Positions 1 to 9,747 of a stretch of DNA of 64,000 bases are shown here, one piece after another. The position numbers and the translations under genes were made by a program. The notes under the pieces are model-generated. The model saw only the letters and a program-made list of their open reading frames with translations. It had not been told where the DNA came from and searched no databases. The DNA is from Candidatus Endolissoclinum faulkneri L2 (lineage in GTDB: Bacteria > Pseudomonadota > Alphaproteobacteria > Thalassobaculales > Thalassobaculaceae). The DNA lies in contig NC_019566.1 of the NCBI RefSeq assembly GCF_000319385.1, positions 945,266-1,009,265 of the forward strand, read 5' to 3'. Within the stretch, counting starts at the first letter, position 1; each line of letters begins with the position of its first letter.

Positions 1-928
1 CCGTTGCAACTAATATTTTCGATTTACCTGTTTTAAAAGTATTCAGTACACACTCTCGCTGAGCATGGGTTTTGTTACCATGAATAGCTTCACTTGCAAA
101 ACCAGCATTGCTCAAACATCGAGCGATATGATCAGCACCTCGCTTAGTTCGTGTAAAAACAATGGCACGTTTAACCGTAACATCTGATAATATCTTGATT
201 AGCGCTTTACTTTTACTGGAGCGAGATACTTGCACAACACTCTCGCGGATTAGCTCAATTGGAATAGAAGCTGGCGCTACTGCTATCTCAGAGACATTGG
301 TCAAAAAGTCCTTAGCCAAAGCACGAATCTGAGCAGACATAGTTGCAGCGAATAACAACGTCTGCCGTTTCTTCGGTGTCATTGCTAATATATTGCGTAC
401 GGCTGGCATAAAACCCAAATCCAACATTTGGTCTGCCTCATCCAACACAACAACCTCAGTATTGCCAAGATCTATAGTACCTGACCTAATATGATCAAGC
501 AATCGACCTGGCGTAGCTACCAAAAAATCAACCCCTGGGGCACATTTGCGAATTTGCACGCAAGACTTTGCACCACCAATAATAACAGTGGAGCGCAGAT
601 GTAATTTTTTACCATAGATCAAAACAGCTTTATGGATCTGAGTTGCTAGTTCGCGAGTTGGAGAAAGTACTAATACTCTAGTGCATTTTGGTTTTGCTAT
701 ACGACCAGCTTGATCCAGCTTACTGAGCAAGGGTAAAAGAAAAGCAGCAGTCTTGCCTGTGCCTGTCTGTGCAACAGCAACAACGTCGCGCCCCTCAAGA
801 ATCAAGGGTATAGCTTTAACTTGTATAGGGGTTGGTGCGTCATATCCTTCGGACAAAACAGCCTGAATTACAGCCTTAGCCAAACCGAGAGCATTAAAGT
901 TAGTCAAATGATATCTTTCACTCTTCAT
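1..928 (-). CDS. DEAD-box ATP-dependent RNA helicase (RhlE-like), C-terminal part off the window
   Basis: An RNA-unwinding ATPase that probably remodels rRNA or mRNA in the cytoplasm. About 309 residues are visible from an ATG at 928; the gene runs off the left edge just at motif V (ILVAT). Motifs in order: Q motif APTPIQ (31-36), Walker A AQTGTGKT (53-60), PTRELA (90-95), TPGR (139-142), DEAD (163-166), then the second RecA domain with IVFTRTKRGAD. Motif III, usually SAT, reads AAT (194-196). An in-frame TGA directly precedes the chosen ATG, so the start is well bounded. The type (RhlE against other DEAD-box branches) is inferred from the overall motif spacing. No neighbouring gene lies within 1 kb upstream, so it is probably transcribed alone. 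Confidence 0.93.
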   Translation of the reverse strand, partial: MKSERYHLTNFNALGLAKAVIQAVLSEGYDAPTPIQVKAIPLILEGRDVVAVAQTGTGKTAAFLLPLLSKLDQAGRIAKPKCTRVLVLSPTRELATQIHKAVLIYGKKLHLRSTVIIGGAKSCVQIRKCAPGVDFLVATPGRLLDHIRSGTIDLGNTEVVVLDEADQMLDLGFMPAVRNILAMTPKKRQTLLFAATMSAQIRALAKDFLTNVSEIAVAPASIPIELIRESVVQVSRSSKSKALIKILSDVTVKRAIVFTRTKRGADHIARCLSNAGFASEAIHGNKTHAQRECVLNTFKTGKSKILVAT

Positions 929-1938
929 TCATCCCGCCACACCAGACGGTATCCAAACTTTCTAATCGAGACACGCCAAAAAATTTACCCAAATAAACGT
1001 ATCATTAACAGCAAAGGTTAAATAATACTTTGTAGATTATATTAGTAATATGTTGACCTCACTAAAGGTGACATTACTGAATCCCCGTCGCATCCTCCTT
1101 AGAATATAAATAACCCAGCTTTTTAGGGGAACATGGGCCTTGCAATCAGGATTGCAAGATAATTCGTAAATGTTGTTTTTTACTGTATAGCATTATATTC
1201 TTACCTAAGCAACTTTCTTAGTTAGCTTTATTCTAAAAAAAAATTAATATTTATTAGTATAATTAATATTAATTTTAGAAATCGCTATGTTTTTGCTATA
1301 ATTTTAAAAGTAGAAAACAAAAAATCGTAACTTAAAAAAACGTCAGAGTGTTTATATTAAAAATCATTGGACTGCTTATACTTAAACATTTTTTTAATAT
1401 CACTGTAAAATTACTAATTTATCTCATATTTGGCTTTAAAAAATAATCTATCATGCTATCTTAGTTGTTGTTGGATCATTAAAAGCATTCTAATAATCGC
1501 TTAACCTTTAAGGTTGATAGCTGTATTTTTTACAAATGATCGTTTTTAGAAAAAATCTGTTGCAAATACTAAAGTTTTAACTTCTAAAGTGACCAAAATC
1601 CAAGAATAAAAGGGTCGATTATCCTGCTAAAGTTCATAAAATAATACCATAAGCGAGTGATAGTTTAGCGCATTACTTAATAGCTAATCAAAGATTATTC
1701 GCAATTAGTATCGAATATAATTCAAATAATGAGAAGCATATTGAATTTTCTTATTAAAGAAAACATATTACTCGCTGTCTAACAACGAATCAATTAGATA
1801 TAATTAAAATACCTAATATAGAGCAATATTAATCATCTTAACATTTGAATGTTTTATACAATAAAAAAACCAATCTTCGCTTAAAAAAATGCGAGATAAT
1901 AAAAGTTTGTTTAAAAAAAAACATATTGTTTTTAGTTT
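929..1938. other. Gene-free AT-rich gap
   Basis: About 1 kb between two divergently oriented genes. It is very AT-rich with many stops in all frames. I see no RNA gene, repeat or recognisable gene remnant. It must hold the promoters of the helicase gene (minus) and the importer genes (plus), but I cannot point to convincing boxes. Confidence 0.6.
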
Positions 1939-2757
1939 ATGAAGCAAATGGCAATTGTTTTATTAGCTATTCTAATTTGGACTAGACCAGCTGCTTCAAT
2001 GCTTTCTACTCCCACCGTAGTATCTTTAGATTATTGTTCAGACCAATATGTACTAGAACTAGCCGATCGAATGCAAATTCGTGGAATATCCCAACAAGCT
2101 CAGGAACCTTTCTCTTATCATCGAAACCGGGCTACTGGCTTACCAATAATTAAGCCAATCGCCGAAGCTATATTAGCAACGGATCCAGAAATTGTCGTAC
2201 ATTCTTGGGCGGGAAACCAATACCTTACCTCTATACTAGCACGTGTTGGGATCAAGATTATTAATATTTCAAACTGTTGTGATTATCAGACAATCTTTTC
2301 CAATTTTATCAAAGTTGCTGAAGCACTTGATCAACCGGTAAGTTCAATAATTAGAGATCAAAAGTCTCTTATATTCACTTTAAAATCTCAACCAAAGTTG
2401 AATATGAGCGCTCTTTACATCACACCTAGCGGTACTACTGGCGGTATCGGCACCGAGATAGATGCAATGATTAAACTGGCCGGACTAAAAAACATGGCTG
2501 TCGACTTAGGTTATTTTGGTTGGCGTACGATCTCTTTAGAACAAATAATAACTAATCCACCTGATATATATATCGTTAGCTTCTTCAATGATGTTCAAGA
2601 AGTTTCTCACTCTTATTGGTCATCAGCAGGAAACCCATACATCTCAAGACTTATAGGTAAAATTCGAACAGTGTCAATACCAAGTCGATTTCTGTCTTGT
2701 AACGGAATGTTTTCTGTCAAGGCAGCCGAATACCTCCGCGCGTCCTTAATGCAATGA
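1939..2757 (+). CDS. Periplasmic binding protein of an iron-complex/cobalamin-type ABC importer (BtuF/FepB-like)
   Basis: A TroA-like helical-backbone substrate-binding protein of 272 residues that should capture a metal chelate (siderophore, haem or vitamin B12) in the periplasm and deliver it to the permease encoded next. The first 20 residues form a hydrophobic signal peptide ending near AASM. The mature start VVSLDYCSDQYVLELAD is the typical first strand of this family, and a DPEIVVHSW segment follows near residue 90. Its stop overlaps the permease start by four bases (ATGA), so the two are translationally coupled. No Shine-Dalgarno stands out upstream of the ATG. The ligand cannot be told from the sequence. 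No ATPase gene adjoins it. Confidence 0.82.
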   Translation: MKQMAIVLLAILIWTRPAASMLSTPTVVSLDYCSDQYVLELADRMQIRGISQQAQEPFSYHRNRATGLPIIKPIAEAILATDPEIVVHSWAGNQYLTSILARVGIKIINISNCCDYQTIFSNFIKVAEALDQPVSSIIRDQKSLIFTLKSQPKLNMSALYITPSGTTGGIGTEIDAMIKLAGLKNMAVDLGYFGWRTISLEQIITNPPDIYIVSFFNDVQEVSHSYWSSAGNPYISRLIGKIRTVSIPSRFLSCNGMFSVKAAEYLRASLMQ

Positions 2758-3767
2758 TCCAGTTAAGGGAGATTAGTGATCGCGTATTACTAACCATTCT
2801 AACAATTATACTAGCAGCAATAGCAATAATTTCACTATGCTTAGGTCCAACAAAAATAACTATATTAGAGATATTATTCGCACTATTTGGCAGAGGCACG
2901 ACTGTACAAAATATTATTATCCTTGAATTAAGACTTCCTAGAGTCCTGCTTGGTATTATGTTTGGGGGCATGCTAGGATTTTCCGGTGCAGCATTGCAAG
3001 GGCTTTTACGCAATCCACTAGCAGATCCAAGTTTGATAGGTGTAACGGCAGCAGCTAGTCTAGGAGCTGTGATTGCCATCGGTTTTGGTATGGCAGCTAT
3101 CTCAGTAATAATTATACCTTTAGCGGCAATTATTAGCGCTACATTAGCAACTATGTTGCTTTTTATTATCGCTACACGAAACGATAACCTATTGGTGCTT
3201 ATCTTAACCGGCATTAGCATTTCTAGCTTATCTACGGCACTAACTTCGCTTGCGTTTAATTTAGCACCAGATCCAATGACTTTACGTGATATGATATTTT
3301 GGTTACTTGGTTCGCTTGAAAATCGTACTACTGCCGACCTTATGATCTCTACCCCATTCGTGCTCCTAGGTTGGATTATCATGGCAACTGTTGGAAGAAG
3401 CTTAGATGCAATGAGTTTGGGTGAAGAAACTGTTAAATCACTTGGTATCAACGTAAAATTGCTAAGTTGGCGAATAATATTAGGTGTATCGATTTCGGTA
3501 GGAGCGATGGTTGCGGTATGTGGCGCGGTTGGTTTTGTTGGTCTTGTAGTACCGCACATACTCAGGCCATTCGTAGGATATCAACCAGGGCGATTGCTTA
3601 TAGCAAGTGCACTGGGAGGTGCCATTCTGATCACATTAGCTGATTTGCTTACCCGTCTACCTAATGAAGGTAACCCAATTCAACTTGGTGTAGTAACTTC
3701 ATTAATCGGCTCACCTATTTTTATCTGGATAATTCAACGATACCAAGTAAACAACGATACCAAGTAA
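2754..3767 (+). CDS. FecCD-family permease of an iron-complex/cobalamin ABC importer
   Basis: A polytopic inner-membrane permease (337 residues, normal for the BtuC/FecCD family) that forms the channel for the chelate bound by the upstream binding protein. Family segments visible are LRLPRVLLGIMFGGMLGFSG (near 60), LRNPLADPSLIG (near 85) and GAVGFVGLVVPHILRP (near 260), plus about ten hydrophobic spans. It overlaps the binding-protein gene by ATGA. The partner ATPase (BtuD/FecE type) that usually follows is absent: 1.8 kb without an intact gene comes next. The importer may borrow an ATPase from elsewhere or be on the way out. The last four residues were created by a 17-base tandem duplication that shifted the frame. 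Confidence 0.9.
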   Translation: MIQLREISDRVLLTILTIILAAIAIISLCLGPTKITILEILFALFGRGTTVQNIIILELRLPRVLLGIMFGGMLGFSGAALQGLLRNPLADPSLIGVTAAASLGAVIAIGFGMAAISVIIIPLAAIISATLATMLLFIIATRNDNLLVLILTGISISSLSTALTSLAFNLAPDPMTLRDMIFWLLGSLENRTTADLMISTPFVLLGWIIMATVGRSLDAMSLGEETVKSLGINVKLLSWRIILGVSISVGAMVAVCGAVGFVGLVVPHILRPFVGYQPGRLLIASALGGAILITLADLLTRLPNEGNPIQLGVVTSLIGSPIFIWIIQRYQVNNDTK

Positions 3768-3769
3768 AC
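3736..3769. repeat. 17-base tandem duplication at the 3' end of the permease gene
   Basis: The 17 bases at 3736-3752 are repeated exactly at 3753-3769. Because 17 is not a multiple of three, the second copy is read in a new frame and the protein ends in NNDTK. Without the extra copy it would end a few residues after QRYQVN. The second copy also supplies the base of the hairpin that follows. Confidence 0.9.
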
Positions 3770-3801
3770 ATTAAATAGCCAAACGGCTATTTAATGTTTA
3801 C
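3764..3801 (+). terminator. 17-bp perfect hairpin at the permease stop codon (possible terminator)
   Basis: Arms 3764-3780 and 3785-3801 are perfectly complementary, with loop AAAC. The stop codon TAA (3765-3767) is inside the left arm. There is no T-run after the stem, so it is not a textbook intrinsic terminator, but its place at a gene end makes transcript termination or 3'-end protection likely. Confidence 0.55.
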
Positions 3802-5548
3802 TAAGCCATTATAATGTTACTTATTTGTTAAGATTGATACTATAGAATTTAAATATATACGAAAAACCATTTAATAACAGATCCAGTTTAAGTTAAAAAT
3901 AAATAAATTAGAAATATAACATACAAAAAAAATATTACAGTAAGTTAAGAAAATTAAATAATAAAACATTAGTATATTAATATGGTGTGATAGTTTAAAA
4001 AATTATTTGAGTATATAAATACAATAACATATTAAATTAATATGAAAAATAGTATAAAAACAATACCTTAATTATACTAGGCAGCAATATACGCAGTTTT
4101 AATTTTAGATTAATCAAATAATTCGATTAACAATAATATTACTAATCTAAGTAACAATTGAAAATTTTCTAAATAAAAAATCCAAGCATTTATTCCATAA
4201 ACCCCTTCAAAGCTAGGAAAGTAATAAGGCAAAATTTTCAATTATTTTTTAGTTAACATTAGGTAATACTAATTTTTACAATTAATAATTCAAAGTTTTT
4301 TTTCACTTAGATAAGATTTACAAATTTTAAAGATCGTACTGGAATATTTCAAAACTAGTATTAGCAATAATGTCCACATTTGCAAAGGATTATATCAAAT
4401 AGTTAAAACAAAGCATTATGTAAATTCTTTAATGGTAAATTAAAATACGTAAAAATTAAATTTAAATAATTAATTTACAAATTTTATCTTTATAAAGCAT
4501 TCTATATTTTTCGCCAGGTGTATAATCCAGCTAGCGTATACATAGATTAATGGAGGTAGGTCTCAATAAGCTTTAAAATAAGATCATTCTTCTAATTAGA
4601 TTGCCAATGGGGTCACAAAATTAATTGATTTATTTTTAGTCTAGATATTCTTAAGTTATGTAATAGGCAATATTGCTAGGAAAGCACAGAAATCAATTCT
4701 ACAAAATATCAACTAGTCACACAGTACTAGTATTATGATTAGAAATAAAAATCTTTGTATAAAAAATATTTCTTTATAATTTCAAACTATTATGAATGAA
4801 GTTGACAATTCAAAGCTGTTAACAATCGCTCATTTAGCGATAATAGCAAATTAGAAATTTGAGTAATAATACTTATAAAAATTTTATTAGTTCATGATAT
4901 GGTAATCAAAATATGTATAATATTATTGTGTAGTAATACTTCAAAAAAATTCTTCATAAGAAAATACTTATTTTGAATTTGATGCTTTGTTATTATAGTT
5001 ATAAAATATTAAATAATAATAATATAACTTATCTATATAATATAACTAATCTATAAATTACAAATTACGCTTGGATTTAAATTACTGTAGAAATTTACTT
5101 CAGCATCAAAACAACCAATTATAAATTTTAATATGATTCTTAACATGGAATGGCTGTCTTTATAAGATCAAATTTTAATTTGAGCGCTAGTGCAGCAATT
5201 CTAAAGTATTCCCAACTTATCTTGGTACTCGCAATAAAACACAAATGCTGCTCGCGCAGTTGCTTAGAGCAGCATTTGTGTTTTATAATGTTCAATAGCA
5301 TTGTATGCTTAAACTACCAAAACAAAATATAACTAAACCCACAATAATTGTTAGCTATTGTCGTAAAGAAATTCAAAACAAAAAACAGCTGTATTCTTGC
5401 TTAAAGAAAATCACTAACAATCTACCTAAACTTGCTAACATAAAACCAGGTTAAAATTTTGGTTATTGCAAATAGCTTAGCCTATTAGAAAAATAACAAA
5501 TTATAAATAAATACATAGTATAACGTTTTTAAAGAACTTTACAAGGCA
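3802..5548. other. Gene-free AT-rich gap between convergent genes
   Basis: About 1.7 kb of strongly AT-rich DNA between the permease gene (plus) and the DJ-1-like gene (minus). The expected importer ATPase gene is not here and I could not see Walker or ABC-signature remnants. The only organised element is the long hairpin at 5234-5286. A weak tandem of two imperfect 18-base units lies near 5022-5057. Confidence 0.6.
5234..5286. terminator. 20-bp perfect inverted repeat, probable bidirectional terminator
   Basis: Arms 5234-5253 and 5267-5286 match perfectly around a 13-base loop. The stem has a GC-richer core (ATGCTGCTC) and an AAAA/TTTT base, so both strands give a hairpin followed by U-rich sequence. 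It lies between convergent genes but 1.4 kb past the nearest upstream stop, which suggests it once ended a gene that has since decayed. Confidence 0.6.
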
Positions 5549-6118
5549 TTACGCAGCTTTAGCGTCTTCGTTATCATAAGCATCAACTATAGTGACAAAA
5601 ACTTCCATCGCATCTCGTATGCCTTCGATACCGTTGACAGTGACCAAAGCATCTTCGACGATAAAAGGAGCATCTTTCCAGATAGCTCCGTTGGCTTCAA
5701 GCTCCGCTCGAACATTTATAGATGATGTTACAGTACGTCCCTGTATTATTTCCTTTCGAGCTAACATTTTAGCAGCATCGCCAACAATAATAGTCGGCAT
5801 GGAAGCACGTATAAAGGCTTTTAGAATACGACGACTATGCGGATCATTTATCATTTTATCTATTGCGTGCATGCCGCCGGGAATAATTAAACCATCATAA
5901 TCAACTGACAATGTTTCGGCTAGATCGACATCTACCGGGAAAAAATGACCCCAAGAATCTTCATACCAACCATTAACCAAGCCATTCGCGCGCGATACCA
6001 CTTTAGTAGTAGCGCCAGCTTCTATTAGCCTCTTCTGGGGTTCAGTAAACTCAATTTCATTAAACCCATTAGCGAGCATAACTGCAACAATACGCCCGCC
6101 TAGAAGCTTATCTGCCAT
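5549..6118 (-). CDS. DJ-1/PfpI-family protein without a nucleophile cysteine
   Basis: A cytoplasmic class-I glutamine-amidotransferase-like fold of 189 residues. The family includes deglycases, chaperones and stress proteins. I chose the ATG at 6118 (MADKLLGG), because the bases just upstream read AAGAGGAACGC, a good ribosome site; a longer frame reaches 6175. Family landmarks are IVAVMLANGFNEIE at the N-terminus, DYDGLIIPGG near 90, and GRTVTS near 130. The nucleophile elbow, normally ICHGP, reads VGDAA here, and the protein contains no cysteine at all. It is therefore probably not a classical DJ-1 enzyme. I have the impression that cysteine-free relatives occur in alphaproteobacteria, so this may be a subfamily trait and not decay. 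Confidence 0.82.
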   Translation of the reverse strand: MADKLLGGRIVAVMLANGFNEIEFTEPQKRLIEAGATTKVVSRANGLVNGWYEDSWGHFFPVDVDLAETLSVDYDGLIIPGGMHAIDKMINDPHSRRILKAFIRASMPTIIVGDAAKMLARKEIIQGRTVTSSINVRAELEANGAIWKDAPFIVEDALVTVNGIEGIRDAMEVFVTIVDAYDNEDAKAA

Positions 6119-8214
6119 GCGTTCCTCTTCATTAAGAATTTTATTGCTTATGGTTAAATCAGCCAAAAGCGTCAAGTAGTATTAGTCAACAAACAAAAAA
6201 GATAACAATTCAAAACTGTCAAAATCTCATAGATAAATACCTTAGCCAAGGTATGTACTTGAGATGGTTATTTCAATAAAAACCATACGTGTTAACAACA
6301 GTATATTATATCTCGTGTTAAATAAACTTTAAACTATTCTTCTTATTTTCAAGCTAAGCTTAAGTAATTCCACATTAATAGTAATAAACCATCGACTAAA
6401 TAAAAAAATGCCTTAATACTATCGGAACCATAATCTATCTGGACAGTAATTTTTAACATCTGGATTGTATGACAACCGAGGAAAGTAATTCAAGAAGACA
6501 GCAGTATCTTTAATTAAAAATTATAATATATTATATATTGATAGTACATAAAAAATAATTTATTAGTAATTTTATTAACAATAACAAATTAATCACTAAT
6601 CCTATACTGAAACAAGGAATGATAATCATTGGAATAAAATCTTATATAATCAATCAGAAATACTTTTTTACAAATAATACAAAGGTAAAGCTTTTGTGTA
6701 ATTTCCCATGTAGCTTATTTGTTTAAGTAAAGTAGACAAATAGTTGTTTTGTGGAAAAGACAGTTTTTATGCAAAAATTTTGTGATGATACTACAATCAT
6801 ATTAATTATTTAAATAAATCTTACTTTATAATTTTGCTTATAGTTACGATATTTATAACAGTTTCCGCAAAAAAAATAATTGTTAAGACTTTAACCTGAG
6901 TTAAAAATTAGCTAATTATTACAATTTTGATTAATTAGCTCAAAATTTTACTAAATGACTTAATATTCTTAGTTAAGGATTTTTACGCAAAGTTAGATGA
7001 AGTTCATTGCAGCATATTATAGATTATCCCAATAACAACTAATTTATGGTGAAGATAAATTAGTTGTTAAAAAGTAAATTCTAATGCGGGGTTTAATTTT
7101 TAGGAGATCGAAGCGTTATTAGTGAATAATATATTTTCTACTTGTGATCTGATAGTAATGAACTCGCAAAATATGATTTTATAAACTACTTAGCTCATTA
7201 GTTTAATGCTATTCTTGTGATAGATTTCTTAAATAAAATATAATTTTTGCTTAAAGACTATTAGATTTTTGTGATCAATTTTTTTTGAAAAAATTTTTCT
7301 GCGTATTGATTAAATAATTTTTTATGCAAAAACTTATTTTGGTACAGTTTTACTTATATTACATCATATCAATACAATAAATTATCAAGCATTACTTAAT
7401 TAAGTATTTTGTTGTTTAAAAAAAAACTGTAACTAATGAAAAATTTTAAGCTTTTCAAAATTAGCAAAGTTGTTTAATTTAATTAATTGGCCAATTAATT
7501 AAATTAAACAACAAGAAGCTTTCTAAGTACTCAATAATAATTTATAGGATAAAGAGTGTAAACACTATCTATGGTTAATTAAATTAATGCTATTTACTAG
7601 TAAAATCTAGTATAAATATCAATTATAAGGGTAATTATACATCAAGTCAGCAATTTTTACCTAATTATATTGATTCCTTAATTACTGCTAGAATACAAAA
7701 TTTATCCTATTTTGTTTCATTAAGTCAATTCTATAATTGCAGTATATACCTGTTGTTATTGAATAACTATTCTTTAAAAATTTTTTATTACCATTGATAA
7801 AATAACTTTTATAAATAAGTTATTCATTTTATTAATATTAAATTAATTTATATTATATACTATAATGGCATACGTAAAGCACCATTAAAATTTAATTTTG
7901 ATTAGCAATCATATGATAAAAACACAATTATAAGCAAAACACTCTAATATTTTTTGGTAAAACCAATTATGCTAAACACTATTATTTCATACTGAGTTAT
8001 ATTTTAAGATTAACAGATGCACAAATGCTTTTAATCTGAGCAGAATAATTTGCCTTAATATCAATCTTTTAACTTAAAGTCCTCATAATTATTTCAATCG
8101 ATGATTTATAACTGAACGTATCAATCATCGTTTTATGTAAATACGCCATCAAACAAATAGCCTGCTAAGCAAATTATTGCTTTATAATTATGGTTGAATT
8201 TACAGTAATAGTTA
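6119..8214. other. Gene-free AT-rich gap
   Basis: About 2.1 kb, extremely AT-rich and full of stops on both strands. It contains a 12-bp hairpin (7034-7045 with 7057-7068) and the 44-base perfect palindrome at 7469-7512. I see no tRNA, small RNA signature or gene remnant. Confidence 0.6.
7469..7512. repeat. 44-base perfect palindrome without a loop
   Basis: The two 22-base arms 7469-7490 and 7491-7512 are exact reverse complements that meet at TTGG|CCAA with no spacer. The arms are otherwise only A/T apart from one G/C near each end. It lies in a 2.1 kb gene-free stretch, about 700 bases from the nearest gene end. There is no T-run and no obvious gene for it to terminate. Confidence 0.9.
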
Positions 8215-8778
8215 TCAACAATCAAATTGAAAATAAGATGGTAAATCGGCTAACAATGGATGTTTTGTATCTTTGTCAGACATGATTAACTTCAAGCCGT
8301 TCAGCGGCCATTTAATACCTATTGCTGGATCATTCCAAGCAATCCCTTTCTCGTGCTCTGGAGAATAAGAGGAAGTAACCTTATATATTACCTCGGTCTC
8401 TGGCTCCATTGTAATAAATCCATGAGCAAAACCAATTGGTACTAAAATCTGATTCTGAGCTATGGCTGATATCTCCACACCAACCCACCTACCATAGGTG
8501 GGTGAGCATTGGCGAATATCAACTGCTACATCGAAAATCTTACCTTTAATGACACGTACTAGCTTGTCTTGAGCAAATGGCGGTATTTGGAAATGCAGAC
8601 CACGTAGGACACCTGTTTGTTTTGAACTAGAATGATTATCCTGCACAAAATCAAGATTTATTCCATTATTAGCTAGAGTTAGCTTGTTGTAAGTCTCCGA
8701 TAAATGACCACGAGAATCTCTGAATTGCTTTGGAGTTATAATTTTTATCTCTGTGAGAGATAAAGATTCTATTTGCAT
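8215..8778 (-). CDS. rfbC: dTDP-4-dehydrorhamnose 3,5-epimerase
   Basis: A cupin-fold epimerase of dTDP-L-rhamnose synthesis, converting dTDP-4-keto-6-deoxyglucose to its L-lyxo epimer. At 187 residues it is the normal length. Visible family residues: FRDSRG near 19, LRGLHFQ near 60 with the catalytic-base histidine, VAVDIR near 85, and YKVTSSYSPEHEKGIAWNDP near 130-150 with the catalytic tyrosine. The ATG at 8778 has a strong AAGGAGA site seven bases upstream. The other three rhamnose genes (rfbA, rfbB, rfbD) are not in this window. Either they are elsewhere or the gene serves another sugar pathway. A gap and an inverted repeat separate it from nadD upstream. Confidence 0.93.
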   Translation of the reverse strand: MQIESLSLTEIKIITPKQFRDSRGHLSETYNKLTLANNGINLDFVQDNHSSSKQTGVLRGLHFQIPPFAQDKLVRVIKGKIFDVAVDIRQCSPTYGRWVGVEISAIAQNQILVPIGFAHGFITMEPETEVIYKVTSSYSPEHEKGIAWNDPAIGIKWPLNGLKLIMSDKDTKHPLLADLPSYFQFDC

Positions 8779-8860
8779 AGCATATTCTCCTTAAATATAA
8801 GGAAGGCTTTAATGCGATTGCTTTAATGTTTTCGATCAAAATCCAAAATCAAATTTTTTT

Positions 8861-8894
8861 AGTCAATAATTAAGCATTATCTTAATTATTGACT
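8861..8894. repeat. 14-bp perfect inverted repeat between nadD and rfbC
   Basis: Arms 8861-8874 and 8881-8894 with a 6-base loop. It sits about 100 bases past the nadD stop and 80 bases before the rfbC start, both on the minus strand. A run of seven T precedes it on the plus strand, so minus-strand RNA would carry A residues after the stem. That makes a standard intrinsic terminator unlikely. Confidence 0.75.
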
Positions 8895-8995
8895 TATTAT
8901 AGCTTATATTTTTAATCGATCTGATGCAGATTAACCCAATCGCTGCAGTTGCAATCTTTATTTCTCCTAGCATACTATAATTTAAAAAATTTTAA

Positions 8996-9616
8996 TTATA
9001 GTACTTTGCTCTTAGCTCGTATTCGTGTTGACGATTCTAAATATTGTGAAGTATGTAAGAACGCCCAAGCTGGAGGTTTCTGTTGCGCTAGTGCTTGTAA
9101 ATTACTGTCTGAAACTCTTACCCTAGCAAATCGCTTAGCTGTTTGGCTTGCTAAAGAACTTAAGGAATATGTAGGACGATCAAAAACAGCAATCGCAACT
9201 GTATGAAAAATAAACAACCATCGTTTCCATCGATGAAATATTACTAAATTATCTGCTCCCATAATCCATACAAATGATATATTAGGGCAACGTAGGCGTA
9301 AAGTAGCAAGAGTATCCGCTGTATATTGGGTACCAAGGTGCAATTCGATATCCTTAACTTTAATGCGTGGATGACGCGCTATCGTCCTAGCACAGGCAAC
9401 ACGCTCAGCAAAAGTTGCCATGTCTTTTCTTGATTTCAGTGGGTTTTGTGGACTTACCAGCCACCAAACTTCCTTTAGTCTTAGTCGCTTCATCGCAGTT
9501 TTAGCAACATAGCGATGACCGTCATGAGCTGGATTAAAAGATCCTCCCATTAGCCCGACTGTGATTCGCCGTCTATCTGCTAAGGTATGAGGTAATTGAG
9601 TAATCTCTTTTAGCAT
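8996..9616 (-). CDS. nadD: Nicotinate-nucleotide adenylyltransferase
   Basis: Transfers AMP from ATP to nicotinate mononucleotide, the penultimate step of NAD synthesis, in the cytoplasm. The nucleotidyltransferase signature GGSFNPAHDGH lies near residue 25, a GADNLVIFHRWKRW block near 120, and the C-terminal ESSTRIRAKS motif closes the protein. I took the ATG at 9616; an in-frame GTG six bases earlier is the alternative, and neither has a clear ribosome site. It ends the conserved alphaproteobacterial cluster that starts at rplU, 131 bases after proA. The usual followers rsfS and rlmH are not here, because rfbC comes next. Confidence 0.93.
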   Translation of the reverse strand: MLKEITQLPHTLADRRRITVGLMGGSFNPAHDGHRYVAKTAMKRLRLKEVWWLVSPQNPLKSRKDMATFAERVACARTIARHPRIKVKDIELHLGTQYTADTLATLRLRCPNISFVWIMGADNLVIFHRWKRWLFIFHTVAIAVFDRPTYSLSSLASQTAKRFARVRVSDSNLQALAQQKPPAWAFLHTSQYLESSTRIRAKSKVL

Positions 9617-9747
9617 ACACACACTTATGTGGTCTTATACGCTCTAACAAAGGAGTTAGACTAGCAAAACAAGATTAATAGCCTTTAATAAGAATAATTA
9701 ATAGATTTCTAAAGAATAGTTACATTAAAAATGTTAAGCAAACAAAG

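Noticed and set aside
2717-3559. A 280-codon open frame on the minus strand opposite the FecCD permease gene
   Set aside because: It is the antisense of a well-conserved permease, is rich in Ile, Thr, Ala and Pro without any family motif, and has no start signals.
5150-5332. A 60-codon plus-strand frame covering the 20-bp hairpin
   Set aside because: It reads straight through both arms of the inverted repeat and has no ribosome site or protein-like character.
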